Below, one piece after another: positions 1-15,482 of a stretch of DNA of 64,000 bases. Position numbers and translations under genes: made by a program. The DNA lies in assembly GCA_014898425.1 (NCBI GenBank), contig RCSZ01000010.1, positions 806,001 through 870,000 of the forward strand, given 5' to 3'. Under the pieces are notes generated by a model. It did no database searches, had not been told where the DNA came from, and saw only the letters and a program-made list of their open reading frames with translations. The first letter of the stretch is position 1. Each line of letters starts with the position of its first letter. The stretch is from Botryotinia globosa. Taxonomy: Eukaryota > Ascomycota > Leotiomycetes > Helotiales > Sclerotiniaceae.

Positions 1-3000
1 GATTCTAAATATAAATAATATATAAAACTTTAAATTTTATAGCAAAGTAATATTATATAATTTTATGAATTCATTTCCTTCAATCTTTTTTTTATTATCC
101 TTCTAATTAACTTTTATAATAATTGTAGTTTCTTTTATCCTCTTTATTTGAAATTCTTGGTTATTTTGCTTTTCTATTTCATTATTCTTATTTATTGTTT
201 TCTTAATCTCAAAATCTTTTTTTTGATTATCCTTATTATTTGTTTTTTCTATATTTTTGTTATTAAATATTTGATTTTTTACTTAATAATGAGCTTCCTA
301 TTTATATATCTCTCTTTTTAATTTATTTATAATAAAATCCTATAAAAATATATTGATAATTCAGTGAATAAAATCAATCCTTTGAATCTAATTGAAAGAT
401 TCTAATATTATATTTATTAAATAATATAATTTGTAAATAATTTTATTTTATCCTTCCTTTAAAAACAATTTAAAATTAATAATTAAATTTATCCTTAATA
501 ACTAATTTTTATAATAATCTTGAAATATTATCTCTAATTATAAACAGTTATTTATTATAACAAATCGAAAAAGGAATATATCTTTCATTTATATTTTCAA
601 TTTTATAAAGATTTATAAAAAGCTTTTTTTTATTTTTAATTTAAATCTTTTTTTTTCAGAAATAAGTAAAAATTTGTATAAAGCTTGCTGAAAATCCTAA
701 AGTTTTTTATTGTTATTATTTTTATTATCAAATCTAGAATTCGTTTTATTTATTTTGTTTATTTTATTTATTTTATTCTTCAATTATAAATATTCCTTTG
801 ATATTTTAAATACTTATATATTAAAGATATTATATATAAATACTTTAATCTCCGAATATATTGTAATTTCGTTTTAAATTATAATTTTAATAATATTATT
901 TTTGATTAATAATAAGGAAATCAATATATTTCTTTTTTAAGTCTAGTTATTTAGAAATAGATTATATTATATATAATAATATAGATCTAAAGAAAGTTTA
1001 AAGCTTTTAATTATAGAAAGTTAGTATATATAATTTTAAGATATAATGAAATTAGAATTACTATTTTCTGTAATTATAAAATCCTCATTTTATTTTATTT
1101 GAGTATTATATTTTAAACCTTTAAATTGATATCATTTTATTTTTCTTTTGGATATAAATATAATATCCATATCTTTATAAAATATAAACTTTTGAATATA
1201 TATTTGATTTATTATTTAATTCTATTAAACTGGATTTGAATAATATTTAGATATTTGTATTTCTGTTTTTAGTTCTTATATTAATAAATATTTTTTGAAA
1301 TATATAATTGAAAGATTTGATAATAATATTTGAGTAAAAAGTAATAATAAAAAAGATAGATAAACTTATATTCTCAATAGAAATATAATTAATTAAGAAT
1401 ATTATAAAAAAAGAAAAATCATTGATTTAAATTTATATAAACCATTAAATATATATACTAATTAAATAATCACATTAAACTCAATTACATTATTATTATT
1501 TATATATTATCTTTTCTATATTAGATATTATTTAATAGTTTAATAAATATTAGATCGATTTAATTGTGAAATATATTTCCTTATAATTTAAAATACTTTG
1601 AATTAAAAAAAATATATTAATTTTAGAAAGTATTTTTTTATTATATAATTTAAAAGAAAATCTCAATCTATTAAATAGCGGAAAAACCTCAATAAATATA
1701 TATAATATTTTCCCTTCAGATTATAAAATATTATATATAAAAACAATAGATATTGAATCTTATTATTACAGATTCTTTATTCCTTATATTCAAAAAACTT
1801 ATTATTGATTCAATTTAGTTTTTAAATATAATTCTTGAAATAATAGACTATAGAATAATTAGTGATTTATATTTAAATAAAGTATTATATACTTTCAAAT
1901 TATATAAATAAAAAGTTTTAAATGGTTTTATATAACAATTCTATAATTATAAATTAAAAATAAAGAATAAATTATAATACAAAATATAATTAATTATTTA
2001 GTTATTCTTATAGTATTTTATATTTCAGTTTAAATGAATAATAAACTTATATCAAGAATATCTTAATATATTTATTTAAATTTAAATATATATTCTTTAT
2101 AATATAAGATTATTATTCAAAAAATAAATTATTTTTTTTTGTTTTATAAATTAATTGAATATAATGTCAAAAGTATAATTGCTTTATACTATATTTTTTT
2201 ATTTGATATAAAAACTTATTATTATTTAGAATTTCGTTTTTTTTTATACCTAGAAATCGAAAATATTTTATAAATAATTATTTATTTATATAAAAAAAAT
2301 TCAGATTTCAAATATTTTTATATAAATATATAATTGGCTGATAAAAATAAATCTTATAATTCTTTAATTTCTTTTTGAATAATACTTTTTCTTTTATTTG
2401 GAGGTTGTTTTAATAGTTTATTTTAATTATAAGAAACAAAATTCGAATAATTAGATTTAATTAAAAATTTCTTGAGAGTTGTTATATATTTTCTTTTTAT
2501 TATATGAAATTGTTTTATTGAAATATATAGTAATTTTGTAAATTTATTAATAATTTGATTTTCTAATGTATTTGAAGATTGAAATGAATATATTGAAATT
2601 CGAATGTTATTTGATTGAATAGTAATTAATAAAAAGGAATAATAGATTGCTTATAAATATAAGGGAGTGAAATAAAAAAGTGAAATAAGAGTTGAATTAG
2701 ATGTATTTGATATTGAATGAGGGTAAATGAATTGGTTATATTTCAAGGGAAATTATATTAAAATAGAATAATTGTATTGTGAAAAAGAATATTTTTGAAT
2801 AGAATGATTGTATTTTGAAGGGAGTTATATTAATATAAAGTGGTTTGAAATTGAAGAATCTGATTAAATAGATTCTATCAAAAATAGATTTGATTTTAAA
2901 TGAATTGATTTTGAATAAATTAATTCAAAGGGAGAAATAATTAATTAAAAATTAAAAGTTGAATAAAAGTAAAGAAAGATTAAATTATTATTTTATTAAA

Positions 3001-6000
3001 AATATATAAAGAAGTTATATTATAAGAATGTAAAATAAAATAAATAATAAGATTTTTTAAATATATTATTATTCCTTTTTTCTCCTTTTATTTTATTTAT
3101 TTGATTAATTTATTCTATTTTCTAAAAACTAAATAATATTAATTACAAATTTTTAGAATTCTAAAAATATATATATTTTATTATCTTTTCTTTTATATTT
3201 ACAAATATTATATAATTATATATTCAAATATAATAATAAAGTTGAAATGTAGTTGGTATAATATAATTATAATTAGTATATATCTTTTAATATTTCTAAA
3301 ATTATATATATTAATATTTTTATATAAATAAAAAGATATAGATTTAAATATATTTTCAAATATATAGGAGATTCTAGATTCCAAGTTGAATAAAAATAAT
3401 TCTTTTTTATATAAATAGTATAACTTATTTTATATAAGATAAATATATTAAAAAATTATTTAAAATCAAAATATAAATTTAAGTTTATCTTTTATTAAAT
3501 TAAAATAGATATTTATATAACTTGAATAAAATATTAAAGAATTTTTTAGGAGTTTAATTAATTAAAATAAAATATTATCTATTTTATATAATTAATTCAT
3601 TAGATCTTTATAATTTTCTTATTATTTTTATTTATTTATTTTTTTAAGAAAAATTCAATATCAATCTTGAATATTGATATTAATAAATAAAATAAGAAAG
3701 TTTATAATATTCCCTTTGAAATATATTCCAAGATAATAAATTACAAAAAGATTAGTGATTTATATTTAATTTGAATATTATATATATTTTAATTATATAA
3801 GGATTTATATAATTAGAGTTTATATAATTTTATTATTAAGAAAGCCAAGTTAATTAATCTTTTTATACGAATATTTATATAATTAGAAAGTATATTATAT
3901 TCTATTTATAAGTATTTCTTATAGGGTGATAATTAATAGTTTATATTTAAATAGAATATAATAATAAATATATAGTATATTTTATAATTCCATATTCAAA
4001 AGTAGGGATTTGATAATCTTTTTTAATGTTGATAAAGGGTATATAAGGATAACTCTAACTTTTTATTAGTATGATTAGAAAATATATAAATTTGAAGCTG
4101 GATGTATGAATATATTTGCTTTATTTAGAAGTATATTCTATAAGATTATAAATCATAATAGGAATCATTTAATTTCTCAGTAATATAATAATATATATAT
4201 TAATTCAATTTAATATTTTTATATAAATTTTGATATAGTTTTATTAATATAATCTATATTTAGTTTCTATATTATAATTATTTTAATAATTTATTTCTAT
4301 TTATTTTAAAACTTATAAATTATATTATTTCTATTTATTGATTATTTAACTATCTATATTATATTTGATTATAGAAATAATTAATTGATATATATATTAT
4401 TTCAAATAAAAAAATGATTAATATTTAATATATAATAAATTTATAATATTACTTTTATTGATTTTTTGGAATAATAAAGATAAATAGAAAAATAAAATTA
4501 GAAAGATATAATAGTATTTATAAATAATATCGAATTCAAGTAAATAAATTCTAATATTTATAGTAAGATTTATATATATAATATCGGAATAAAGAATTTT
4601 TAATTAATTATAGAACAATATTTTCAATACTTTCTATATTTATTATTAATTAAAAATAATATTCAATTATATTTTATATAATTAAAGAAATTTCAAAAAA
4701 AGTTTTTGATTTATAAATCTTTAAATAATATTATTTTATAATTAGAGTTTTATAAATTACAATAAATATTTATTATTGAATAAAATAAAAAGTTTTAATT
4801 TTAATTTAATTAAGTTTTGATTTATATTTGATTAAATATTATTATATTAAATATTGATTTAAACTAAAAATATAAATCTCTAAGAATATTATTATATATT
4901 TTGATTATTTTAAAAAGAATATTATATAATCAAAATATAGTAATTACTTATAGCTTATATTTATTATAATCTCATTCCTTTTCTTTAAATTATTTAAAAT
5001 ATTAAAGTAATAAAGCAAGTATTTATAAGGATATAAGAATATATATATATAATAATTGCTTAACAAATTCAAATAAGTTTAGCATAATAATAATCTCCCT
5101 TTCTATTAAATTATCTTTTTCCAAATTTTCTTATAATTAATACATTTGAAAAATAACTTAGTTTAATTAGTATAAATATATATCTAAACCCTTAAATATT
5201 AATATATTTCTTTTTAATAAGAATCTATTTATTATATTGATAATATATAATAGTTATTATATATTATATATATAATATGATTTTTTCGATTTATAAGATA
5301 TATAATCAAAGGTACTTATCTCATTATATCTTTTCTTTTCTCTTCGATTTCTTTATAAATTATTTTAATCTATACTTTAAATATAAAGCAAGGAATAATT
5401 ACTATTTTATATAAAAATATACTTTCATATTATAAAATTCCTATTTAATCTTTATTTCCAACTTTTAATTTAATTAAAAGCTAGTATTTATAGAATATAT
5501 TATTATCTATTCATTTTATAAAAAGGAAAATCAAATTATAAATAAATCTTTTTCAAAAAAATATTAATTTTGTTTTAATAATCTTTGAAAATATATAGCT
5601 TTATAAGCAAATATCTATTCATTAATAATATAACTTTTATATTCTAATTGTTTTGAATTTAATATATTAATAATATAATAATTCAATAATTCTCAATCAT
5701 CTAATAGAATTTTCGAATCTAATACTTTTCAATTATTAATCCTATAGAACATAATTCTTCTTACTTTAACTTCAATTTTTCCTATTCGAACTTTAGTTTA
5801 TCAAATTATACTCAAATATAAATTTGCTTCATCAATTCTATTCACTCAATTTACAAATTATTATTATATTTCTACACCTCAATAATAATATTCATCAATT
5901 TCTCACCAATCGTTTAATATATATCAAAATTCAATACCATTATTCTTATCTAATTATTATTCAATTTCTAATAATCAATTATTAAATTCAAATTATAATC

Positions 6001-7714
6001 AATTTATATTATTTAATAATTCAATATATTATTCAATCAAATAATCCCCTATCCCTTTATTATCATCTATATAATATCAAAATATTATCTTTATATAATA
6101 TAACCCCAAATCTTAATTCATTTATATTCTAACCTATACGAATTATATCAATAAAGTAAATACTTTTGCTACAATCAATTCAAATATTATACCATCTAAT
6201 ACACCGATTTTCAAAGTATTAACTTTATTTCAACCTTAACCTTATACTATTAGAAGATTATTATATAATTATAATTTAAATAAAAATGATTATATAAAAA
6301 CTAATAAAGTTTTGAGCTAGAAAATAATAATTAATGTTTTTATCAAATTTAATCAAAAATATAAAAAATATAATTTAAACTTTTCAGATTCTTTTATTAA
6401 AAAGATTTTATCATTAAATATCAATATTCTTATCTAGAATTATATAACCTTAAATACTTTTAAAAAATAATTTATATTTGATTCAAAAATTCAAATATAT
6501 TTTGAATTATATATTTCAATTGATAATTAAAGTTTTTAGATATTTTAAATTATTTGGAAAATCCCTATTTTTTAAATATAATTAAACGAGTTTAATTACA
6601 TTCTGATATTGAAAAATAAATATCAATTATATATTGGAAAATCTAATAGAAATAAACAAAAGATTACTAAATATATAATATACTTTCCCAATAATACTTA
6701 TATTATACTAAATGATTTCTTAAGACTAATATTTAGTAAGAATACTTATCTATTTCTTTACATTCTAATAAAATCAATAATATTATCATCAATCTTTTAA
6801 TATTATAATAATAATAATAACAATAATAAAGAATCTGAATTTTTTATTATAAAACAACTCATAAAAGAATCTTTATCTCAATAATAATTAATACTATTAT
6901 TACCTCACTCACTATCACAAACAATTTAGATTAATAATATAATACTTTCAATTGTTTTATTAATAAATCAATAAAATTTGAATCAAAATAATCTATTTAT
7001 ATTTCAAACTATCTTATTAATAAATTAATAAAATTTGAATCAAAATAATCTAATTATATTTTGAGCTATTTTATTAATAAATTAATAGAATATAAATCAA
7101 AATAATTAAATTATATTTCTAAATATTTTATTTGATTTAAATTGATAGAATATAGTTATTAATTATATAAAAAATCTAAAAAGAAGTTTTAAATTATTAA
7201 AAGAAAATAAGCTTACAAATTTACAAAAATGTATTATTTATTAAAATCTATAATTAGGTTTAAAATCAGATTATAATATATTATTCCTTTTTCAATCTTT
7301 ATATAATTATTATTTTGAATTCAATTGTTTTTATAATTAAATTAAAATATCAATATTAAATACATCTTTTCTTTTTGCTCTCAAAGTATTTTAATATTTT
7401 ATTTATAAAAATATATATAAAATTAATATCCTTATAAAAATAGAATCTATTAATATTGATTTATAATATATATTAATATTTATAATAATTAAGGATTCTT
7501 ATATTAGAAATAATTAATAATTATAAAACTTTTTAATTATAAATATTAATAAGGATTCTTTATTATTACCTTTAATATTATTAATTATCTCTATTATTAA
7601 CTTACAACCTTTAATATTATTAAATACCTCTGCTATTGCCTCTAACCTATAATCTTTAGTATTATCAAATATTTCTATTATTACCTTTAATTTATTATTA
7701 TTAATATTAAGAAT
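1..7714. other. Extremely AT-rich, RIP-type degraded DNA; no intact gene
   Basis: Nearly all of this stretch is A and T, rich in TpA, with stops in every frame. The few open frames are short, of biased composition (Ile, Asn, Lys, Leu, Tyr), and start at TTG or similar, so I call no gene. This is what RIP leaves of repeated DNA in Pezizomycotina. A 57-bp tandem array lies near 6,957-7,160. An irregular array of T-rich units starting ctttaatattatt occupies about 7,560-7,710, just before the LTR of element A. Beyond that I see nothing I can assign. Confidence 0.85.
6957..7160 (+). repeat. 57-bp tandem array, probably a decayed coding repeat
   Basis: Three full 57-bp units begin at 6,957, 7,014 and 7,071, each opening ttattaataaat, followed by a partial fourth. 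The period equals 19 codons. Read on the plus strand in the frame of 6,957, the units align as LLINxxNLNQNN. Stops occur at codons 5 and 6; at codon 5 the first unit still has CAA (Gln) where the next two have TAA, the expected RIP product. The original gene is not recognisable. Confidence 0.6.
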
Positions 7715-7719
7715 ATCAA

Positions 7720-7878
7720 TGTCACGGCGCCAACTACGTTACCTACATTGCCTTTGTGCCTTAGGCACAAACCCTTAGCATACCCTTAGCGTACCCTACT
7801 TCCTATAATAGAACCTCAATCTTTTATAATATTTAGAATCCTTATAATATAATATAAATCTTTACCTATACTCTGATA
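7720..7878 (+). repeat. 5' LTR of element A
   Basis: This copy is 159 bp, the same length as the 3' copy with no gap needed. It differs from the 3' LTR only by transitions, and these run in both directions: some sites are C here and T there, others the reverse. Both copies were therefore mutated independently. A perfect 8-bp inverted repeat TTTGTGCC/GGCACAAA around TTA lies at 7,753-7,771. Confidence 0.9.
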
Positions 7879-10800
7879 ATTTGTATCATTTATTTAAAAG
7901 CTATTATAATTTCATTTTAAAAGATACTTATTTAAAAGATCTCCAATCACCTCGATCACTCTAATCCTATTAAAATTACAATCTGATTGTATTAATTGAA
8001 TCTATTATTAATCCACTATAAATAATTTTACCATTTTTCAACAAAATTATCCGATTATATTAAAACATACCCATATTGATCCATCGACATTTTATAATCA
8101 CAAAAGTACTCTAGAGATGGCTGATTAAACGGCTGTATTTAGTCTACTCCTATAATTCCTTTTTTTGAATTACATTATTAATTCCATTGAAACTAATGTT
8201 TCCTTATTTATAAATCTATTCTATAATTCGAATATTATATATTTTATAGCTACTTAAACTATATTTACTTTGATTAAAACAATTATAACTTTATTATAAG
8301 AATAAGTTATTATAGCATATATTCAAATCAATAAAGTCTAATTATAGATTATCGAATTGTAAGATATAATTGAAATACTAAAGATTATTATTTATAATAA
8401 TCCAAAAGCTTCATTCTATTGAAAATACTTTATTTCTTTTGAAAAATTCAATAATAATAAGTAAGATATTGTAAAATATTAAAACTAATATATAGCGTTC
8501 CATAATATAATCAATTATTGTTTAACCACAAATTATAAAAACAAATCAGAATTCCAATAGATTATATTCCTTGTCAATTTATTTTTTAACTTGATTTATA
8601 TAAATAATCAAATATACTTTGATATAATTATAGATAATCCATATAACTCTAATCTCTAGTTTTTTAGATAATATATTATAACAAATATTTAAAGTGAATT
8701 GAATAAATAATATTAAATTCTTAATTTTTTATAAAAGATTTTTATAAATTATAATAAATATAAAATAAGGAAAACTCTATTTAATAATTTTATTATCAAA
8801 TTCAAGCAATTCATTATCAAATACAGAAAAACCATTGAATAATAAATCGTTAATCTCAAGTTCAAGATTTTATAAAAATTAATTAATATTTCAATTAATT
8901 ACTCTAATAAACTTTTTACTATTAATATTAATATATAAACAATTTGATAATAAAATATTTATAATAATCTAAAAGAGAAAATTTATTTTAATAATCAATA
9001 AAAAAACTAAAGTATTAATTTCAATTATAATCAATTGAGGTATTATAATAAAAAATCAGTTTTAATTATAATTCTTTTTATATTAAAATTATCTGATAAC
9101 TTTATATAATTGAATATCATTTAATAAGATTAATATCTTTTATTTTATTATATTTAAAAGCAATATTTTGATTTTAGCTTTTACTTTTATTATAAGAAAC
9201 TAGATTATATTAAAAATAATTATAATAAAAAACAAATCAATAATATAAAATACAATATTAATATTAATATAAAATACAATCCTTATACTAATTGTTTTCT
9301 TATAGCCAATTAATATTAGAGTTTTAAATTTTATTATAATATTATCAATTTCTTATATCAAAATCTATTTCTATTTACCAATTGTTTTCTATTTATTAAT
9401 TGTTTTTCAATTATATTATTATATTATATTTTATTGATTCCCTTTAATTTTATTCAAAAATTTAATTTAGAAGGATATATTAAAGAATCTATTTATTTAA
9501 AGAAAAATAAAAGTTTTATTCTTTAATTTGATATATCAAAAGATTAATCTTGATTTATAATTATAAATCGAAATTCTTTATAAAAAATTTATTTTTGTAG
9601 ATTAAAAGATTAATTATATCTAAGAATTCTTTATATTTTAGAATAATAAATAGCAAATCTTTTAAAATCTCAATAAAAATCTTTTTTATATTTAATATAA
9701 TCATTTTATTTATTAGTCTTATAAACAATAAAATTATGAGCTATAGTTTTATTAATAAAAAAATTGTTTTTAAACTTTAAATATCTATATACCCCCTTCT
9801 TTATATTTGTTATTTATTTTTAGTTAATAGAAAGCTTTTTAATATTCTTTTTCAATATATATTCTTGAATATATAAATCAATAATTATTAGAAAATTGAT
9901 TTGTTTTATATTATTATTTTATTAATTATAGATTTATTGATTTTTGATTTTTTTTAGCTTTAATATTATAACCCTATTATTAATTAGTTAGCAATAAAAC
10001 TCAAGTTTATATTTATATATTATTTAAAATATTATTATTCTATTAATATTATAACAATTATTGTTTTCAATATATCTAATAATTATAAAATAATTTTATT
10101 AAAAAATAATAAAGTTATAATTGATTCTAAACTACTTTTATAAAAGTTTGTTTTGAAATTAATTTTTATAAAAGATATTATTAATAAAAACTTTGAAATT
10201 AAGTTTTTATTATCTCAAGATTAATTAATAATTCTCAAATTTATCAAAATTCTGGATATTCAAAAAAACCCTAATATTATCAATCTTGAAAACAATAAAA
10301 ACAAAAATTTTTATTATATTTATTATATTAATAATAAAGCAAATATTCAAATTAAAATGATTTTTAATTATTTATTCTTGAAATCAATCTTAGTTTGATT
10401 TATTACTAATTCCAAAAAATATAAGAAATTATTATAAAATTAGAATATTTTATTTTCACTATTATTATTACTATCAAATCCCTTAAATAAACTGTTTAAT
10501 ATTATACAAAATATCCACTTCAAAATATAAAATATAAAGTTCTTTATAGTTAATAATTTTATATAATTCTATAAAAATAATAATATTTATATTACAAAAA
10601 TATTTTAGGATAAATTAAATAGGATTTATAATCTATATTATATAATAATCAAGAATTCTATTTAATTATATTAAGATTTAATAAATAATAATATTAATAA
10701 ATTTATAAAAAAAATAAATCAATTTATCCCTTCTATATCAGAAATTTAAAATAAACTATTTCCTTAGTTTTATAATCTATACCCAGAATTTCTATCCTTT

Positions 10801-10879
10801 TTTATCAACAAACTTTTATTATAATATTTATAGAATTATAAAATTGAGATTATACTAAACAAAAAACTACTATATAATA

Positions 10880-13500
10880 AAGACTATCCAATATCTCCAA
10901 TTAAATTTCAAATTGTTTATAAATGATTTAATAACAATTTAAATAAAAAATTTATTTAGAAATCTTATTTCTAATCAATCATTTTATTTCTTCTAATTAT
11001 TAAATCAGAAAAAGGTATTCGAATCTATTAAGATTATTGAAATCTAAATAATATTATTATTAAAAATCAATATTTTTTATTATTAATTAAAAAAACCCTT
11101 AATATTTTATATTATACTAAAATCTATATTAAGCTTAATATTATCATTGTTTTCAATAAATTATAAATCATAGAAGATTATAAATAAAAAATTACTTTTA
11201 TTATTTATTTCGATTTATTCAAATTATTAATAATACTTTTCAAATTTTGTAATATATTAACCTTATTTTAGAACTATATCAATTATATTCTCTTTGATTT
11301 TTTGAATAGAATTTACATAGTATATTTAGATAATATTTTGATTTACTTCGAGAATATTACAAATTATAGAAAATATATCTACAAGATTATCTAATAATTA
11401 ATCGATATTGGATTATAAATTGATATCAATAAATATAAATTTGAAATAAAAAGAATCAAATATTTTAATTTAATTATTATTTTAGAAGGTATAAAAATAA
11501 ACCCAAAGAAAATTGATATTATATTTAATTAGAAATTATTAATTAAATTTAAAAATTTTTAATATTTTCTTGAATTTATTAATTTTTATTAATATTTTAT
11601 TTATAATTTTTCTAAGATTGTAGAGCCCCTTAATTGTTTTTTAAAAAAGGAGAAAATATAAAGCTAGAACTCTAAATAGGAAGATATTTTTATAATATTA
11701 AAAAACATTTTCTTCTTTATTTCAATCCTTATTATATTTGATTATTATTATTATATAATAATCAAAATTAATATTTTTGATTAGATTATAAATAATATTC
11801 TTTTGCAATATAATAATAAAAAAAATCTATATTTTATGGTATACTTTTTATCAAAATATAATATTATTAAATATAATTATAAAATTTATAATAAAGAATT
11901 TCTAGTAATTATAAAATTATTAGAGAAATAAAAATCAAAATTATATAGTATTTAGAAATTATTTGAAATTATTATTGATTATAAAAACCTCGAATATTTT
12001 ATATTAATAAAAATATTAAACTAATAACAAATTAAATGAATCAAATTCTTATTGAAATTTAATTTTTGTATTATATATTAATTTAATTATAAAACTATTC
12101 ACTTCAACATTTTGAATTATAAAATTGAAGATTACCTAATATATATCGATTTTAATTATAATTGAATTAAGAATTGTTTATAAATAATTCTTTCAAAATA
12201 GATATTTAATATCATTATATTTAAGAATATTATTTGATAAATGAATAACAATTTAAATCTGATTATAACCCCAATAAATATAATTATTCTTAATATTAAT
12301 AAATTGATTGATAATTTTATTAATAAAATATATAAATTATTCAAATTAGTTATAATTATATATATAATACTTCGAAATCCTTCTGCCTACTATTAACCAT
12401 TAAATATTCGAAAGGATCTTTGAATAGCCTTATAAGATTATAGATTAATTAATAATAAAATCTTCTATTATAACCACCTCTTTGTTCCCCCCTCTATCGA
12501 ATTTTGTATACAAATTATATATTGTATATATTCAATCAAATTAGTTGGATACCCAGACCATATCAAAACTATCAACCTTATCTCTCATATATATTAATAA
12601 TCCAATATATCTAAAAAGATCAAAATATTCATATAAACTTATTAACTCTATTTTTATATCAAAACCTCCCACCTCATTACACCTAAATTCCTTAAACCCT
12701 TATTAATATCATTTTATTTTTAATTAAATATCTCTATCAATTATATCATATTATTACTAATTAATAAATATTACAAAAAGAAATATTAATATATTATTAT
12801 AATTATTTATTATTTAATCAAAATATAATATTTTATATTAATAATAAAATTATCTATAAAAAAATTTGTAAATCAATTTATTAAAAAGATATATTATCTA
12901 TATAACACTCCCAATAATATTATATCCAATAAAAACTCCCAATTCATCTCTAAATTCTAAAAACATCTATCCAAACATTTATTAATCACTTTGAAATGAT
13001 TTTCCTCATTTTATCCCAAATCCAATAATCAAATGAAAAAGATTAATACTATAATTAAATAATATCTTCATATTTTTATAAACTTTTACTAAAATAATTA
13101 ATTCGATTAATTTCTATTTATAGAATTTATATTAAATAATATTATATTAGAAATTATTAGTATATCCCTATTCTTCATTAATTACAATTACTATCTATAC
13201 CTCGAAATTGAATTATTTATATCAATTTTATTAAATCTATTATATCAAAAAAAATAAAAGTTCCTCAAAACCAATAAGATTATAAATAGATTTGATTTTA
13301 TTCTAATCAAATTTAAAACACTTATAATTTAATCAATCTAAAAATATAAAGATTATATTAATAGAATCCAAACTAATATTTCTTTTTACAAAAAAAATAA
13401 TAAGATATAAATTAATATAAAGAATATAAAAACCAATCATTTAATAAAAAAGAATAATAATAAATAAAATAATTTTTACAAAATCTTTAAAGTTTATAAA
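10880..13500 (+). pseudogene. Ty3/gypsy pol relic of element A (RT, RNase H, integrase)
   Basis: No frame is open, but the polymerase pattern is clear when stops are read through. Around 10,880-11,180 the text matches the start of the RT (YPISPIKFQ..., then a GIR..DY..LN..IIKN.Y-like block). At about 11,320-11,350 the catalytic box reads YLDNILIY, so the second Asp of the YxDD motif is Asn, a G-to-A change. At about 11,600-12,100 come FSKIVEPLN and the TDHK-like RNase H tail. From about 12,530 a GYPDH..TI.LIS segment and a PLLIS stretch match the integrase zinc-binding and linker region. Boundaries are approximate. Confidence 0.75.
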
Positions 13501-14164
13501 CAAATCTACTTATTACAACTTTTAGCCAACTTCAAGATTTTTTCAATATTTTATAACTTATTATTTTAATTGTTTTATTATTTATTGGGATTATTAGGTC
13601 AAGATATTATCAATATCATTGAATTATATAAAAATCAAAACCAAGTTTTTAAAAAAGATAACAAAACATATAAAAAGATTAAACAATAAAAATTCGAAAA
13701 GATTCTCGATTATTATAATAAATATAATTTTTATTATTATATCAAATGAAAGTATTATTTATTATTATAATAACTAGTTAAAAATTTCCAAAATTAGAAA
13801 AAAATGATTATTGTATTTCATTTAATATATTTGAATAAATCAAATCTATCTATATAGATTGAATTCAAAAAATCGATTATTTCGAATATTATTATATCAA
13901 AAATAATTTTTAAATAAGAATTGGATAGATTGAAAAAGATTTGTTAATTAACTATTATCTTAAAAACAATTCGCTTTAATCTTGTAATAGAAATTAAAGT
14001 GTTCTAGTATTATTTTAAGGGATTTTGAGTTGTTATTTAATTAATTTAGATATAATGATAAGCTGGCCTGTTAAACCAATCCTTTATAACTTTGCTATTT
14101 TTTAATAAAATTATAACCTATACTTTAGCTTGCTTAGAACAAGCAAACCCTAAGGGGGGGGTAC

Positions 14165-14323
14165 TGTCACGGCGCCAACTATATTATCTATATTGCCTTT
14201 GTGCCTTAGGCACAAACCCTTAGCGTGCCCTTAGCGTGTTCTATTTCCTATAATAGGGCCTCAACCTTTTATAGCACTTAGAATTCTTATGGTATAATAT
14301 AAGTCTTTACCCGTACCCTGACA
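14165..14323 (+). repeat. 3' LTR of element A
   Basis: This 159-bp repeat is preceded by the polypurine tract and followed by the ATCAA target duplication. It carries the same 8-bp stem, TTTGTGCC/GGCACAAA, at 14,198-14,216, at the same offset (33) from the LTR start as in the 5' copy. The stem is unchanged in both LTRs although the flanking bases have drifted. Confidence 0.9.
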
Positions 14324-15482
14324 ATCAAATCCCTTTATATATAATTAAAACTCACAATAATTAATCTTAAAAAGATCTAGCTCCCTAATATATAATTAGT
14401 AATTATCTATAGAAAATATTCCCCAAAACTATAATCAATAATATATAACTTTATATAAGATATAAAATATATATTCTCAAAATCATATATTATGAATTAT
14501 ACGAAAATGAATAATATTTTAAGTCAAATTATTTATATATAGAAATAAACGATTTAATATTTTATGTCTTAATATTATTAATTAATATAGTTCTTCTAAC
14601 TCTTCTTTTAATCTATTTCTCTATTATTTTTTTTCTAAATTATTATTTTTTGTATTTTATATAAGAATAGTTTTGAATTATATTTATATATATTATAAAT
14701 AAGGAAATAAATATATTATTTAATAAAAAAAACGAAATGTTTTTATAAACAAAATGTTTTTATAATTAAAATATATAATTTGATTATTCAATAAAATATA
14801 ATTGAATATTCTATTATTCTATAAACTATATCCCCTTTTTATAATAATTACTTTTATTTTTTTCAAGATATATTATAATAAAGTATTAGACTTCTTAAAA
14901 CTTATATTTTTAATTATAAGATTTTTACTTTTAATTTCTAATATCTAGATAAATTGAAAAAAAAATTTAAATTGAAAATATTTCAAATAATTGATTTTAT
15001 ATAAATTGATTAATATATAAAGTCAATATTGTTTATAATATATAGAATATTTGTATAATTTCCTTAATAATTTTATTAAAATATTTAGTTATTATATTTC
15101 TTTAATTATTTATTAATATATTCCAAAATTAATATTAATAAAAAAAAATAAAAAGAAAAAAGTACAAACTTTTTAAATTCTCCGAATTGTTATTATAAAA
15201 TATACCACCTTTTGCCCTAATTATTTCTTGTTTTTATAATAATTAATATAATATTTAGTTTTTGATTATAAATAATACCAAATAAATATTAAAATTAGAA
15301 TTATTTAAATCTAAAATCCAAGGATTTTGAGATATTTAATTAATTAATTAAGTTATTTATATTATCTTTTTATAAAGGTATTTTTATTCTATATTATTTA
15401 TTACTTTTGAAATTATCAAAAATTGATTTTTCTATTCTTTTAAAAAAGATTAATATTTATTAAATAAAGATTGATCAATTTT

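Larger units (their letters stand above)
7720..14323 (+). mobile_element. Element A: RIP-degraded Ty3/gypsy LTR retrotransposon
   Basis: A complete LTR retrotransposon bounded by two 159-bp LTRs (7,720-7,878 and 14,165-14,323). They start TGTCACGGCGCC and end TGACA in the right copy, TGATA in the left. A perfect 5-bp target duplication ATCAA flanks it (7,715-7,719 and 14,324-14,328). A purine-rich run, aaggggggggtac, immediately precedes the 3' LTR as the polypurine tract. The interior is almost entirely A/T, but pol can still be followed as RT, RNase H, integrase, the order that defines Ty3/gypsy. I found no convincing primer-binding site after the 5' LTR and no intact frame. The element is dead. 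Confidence 0.9.

Noticed and set aside
6609..6800. 63-codon frame and similar ones in the AT block (18,192; 22,938; 24,670; 25,412; 36,991)
   Set aside because: AT-biased composition, TTG or ATA-like starts, no motifs; expected by chance in such DNA, or relics at best.
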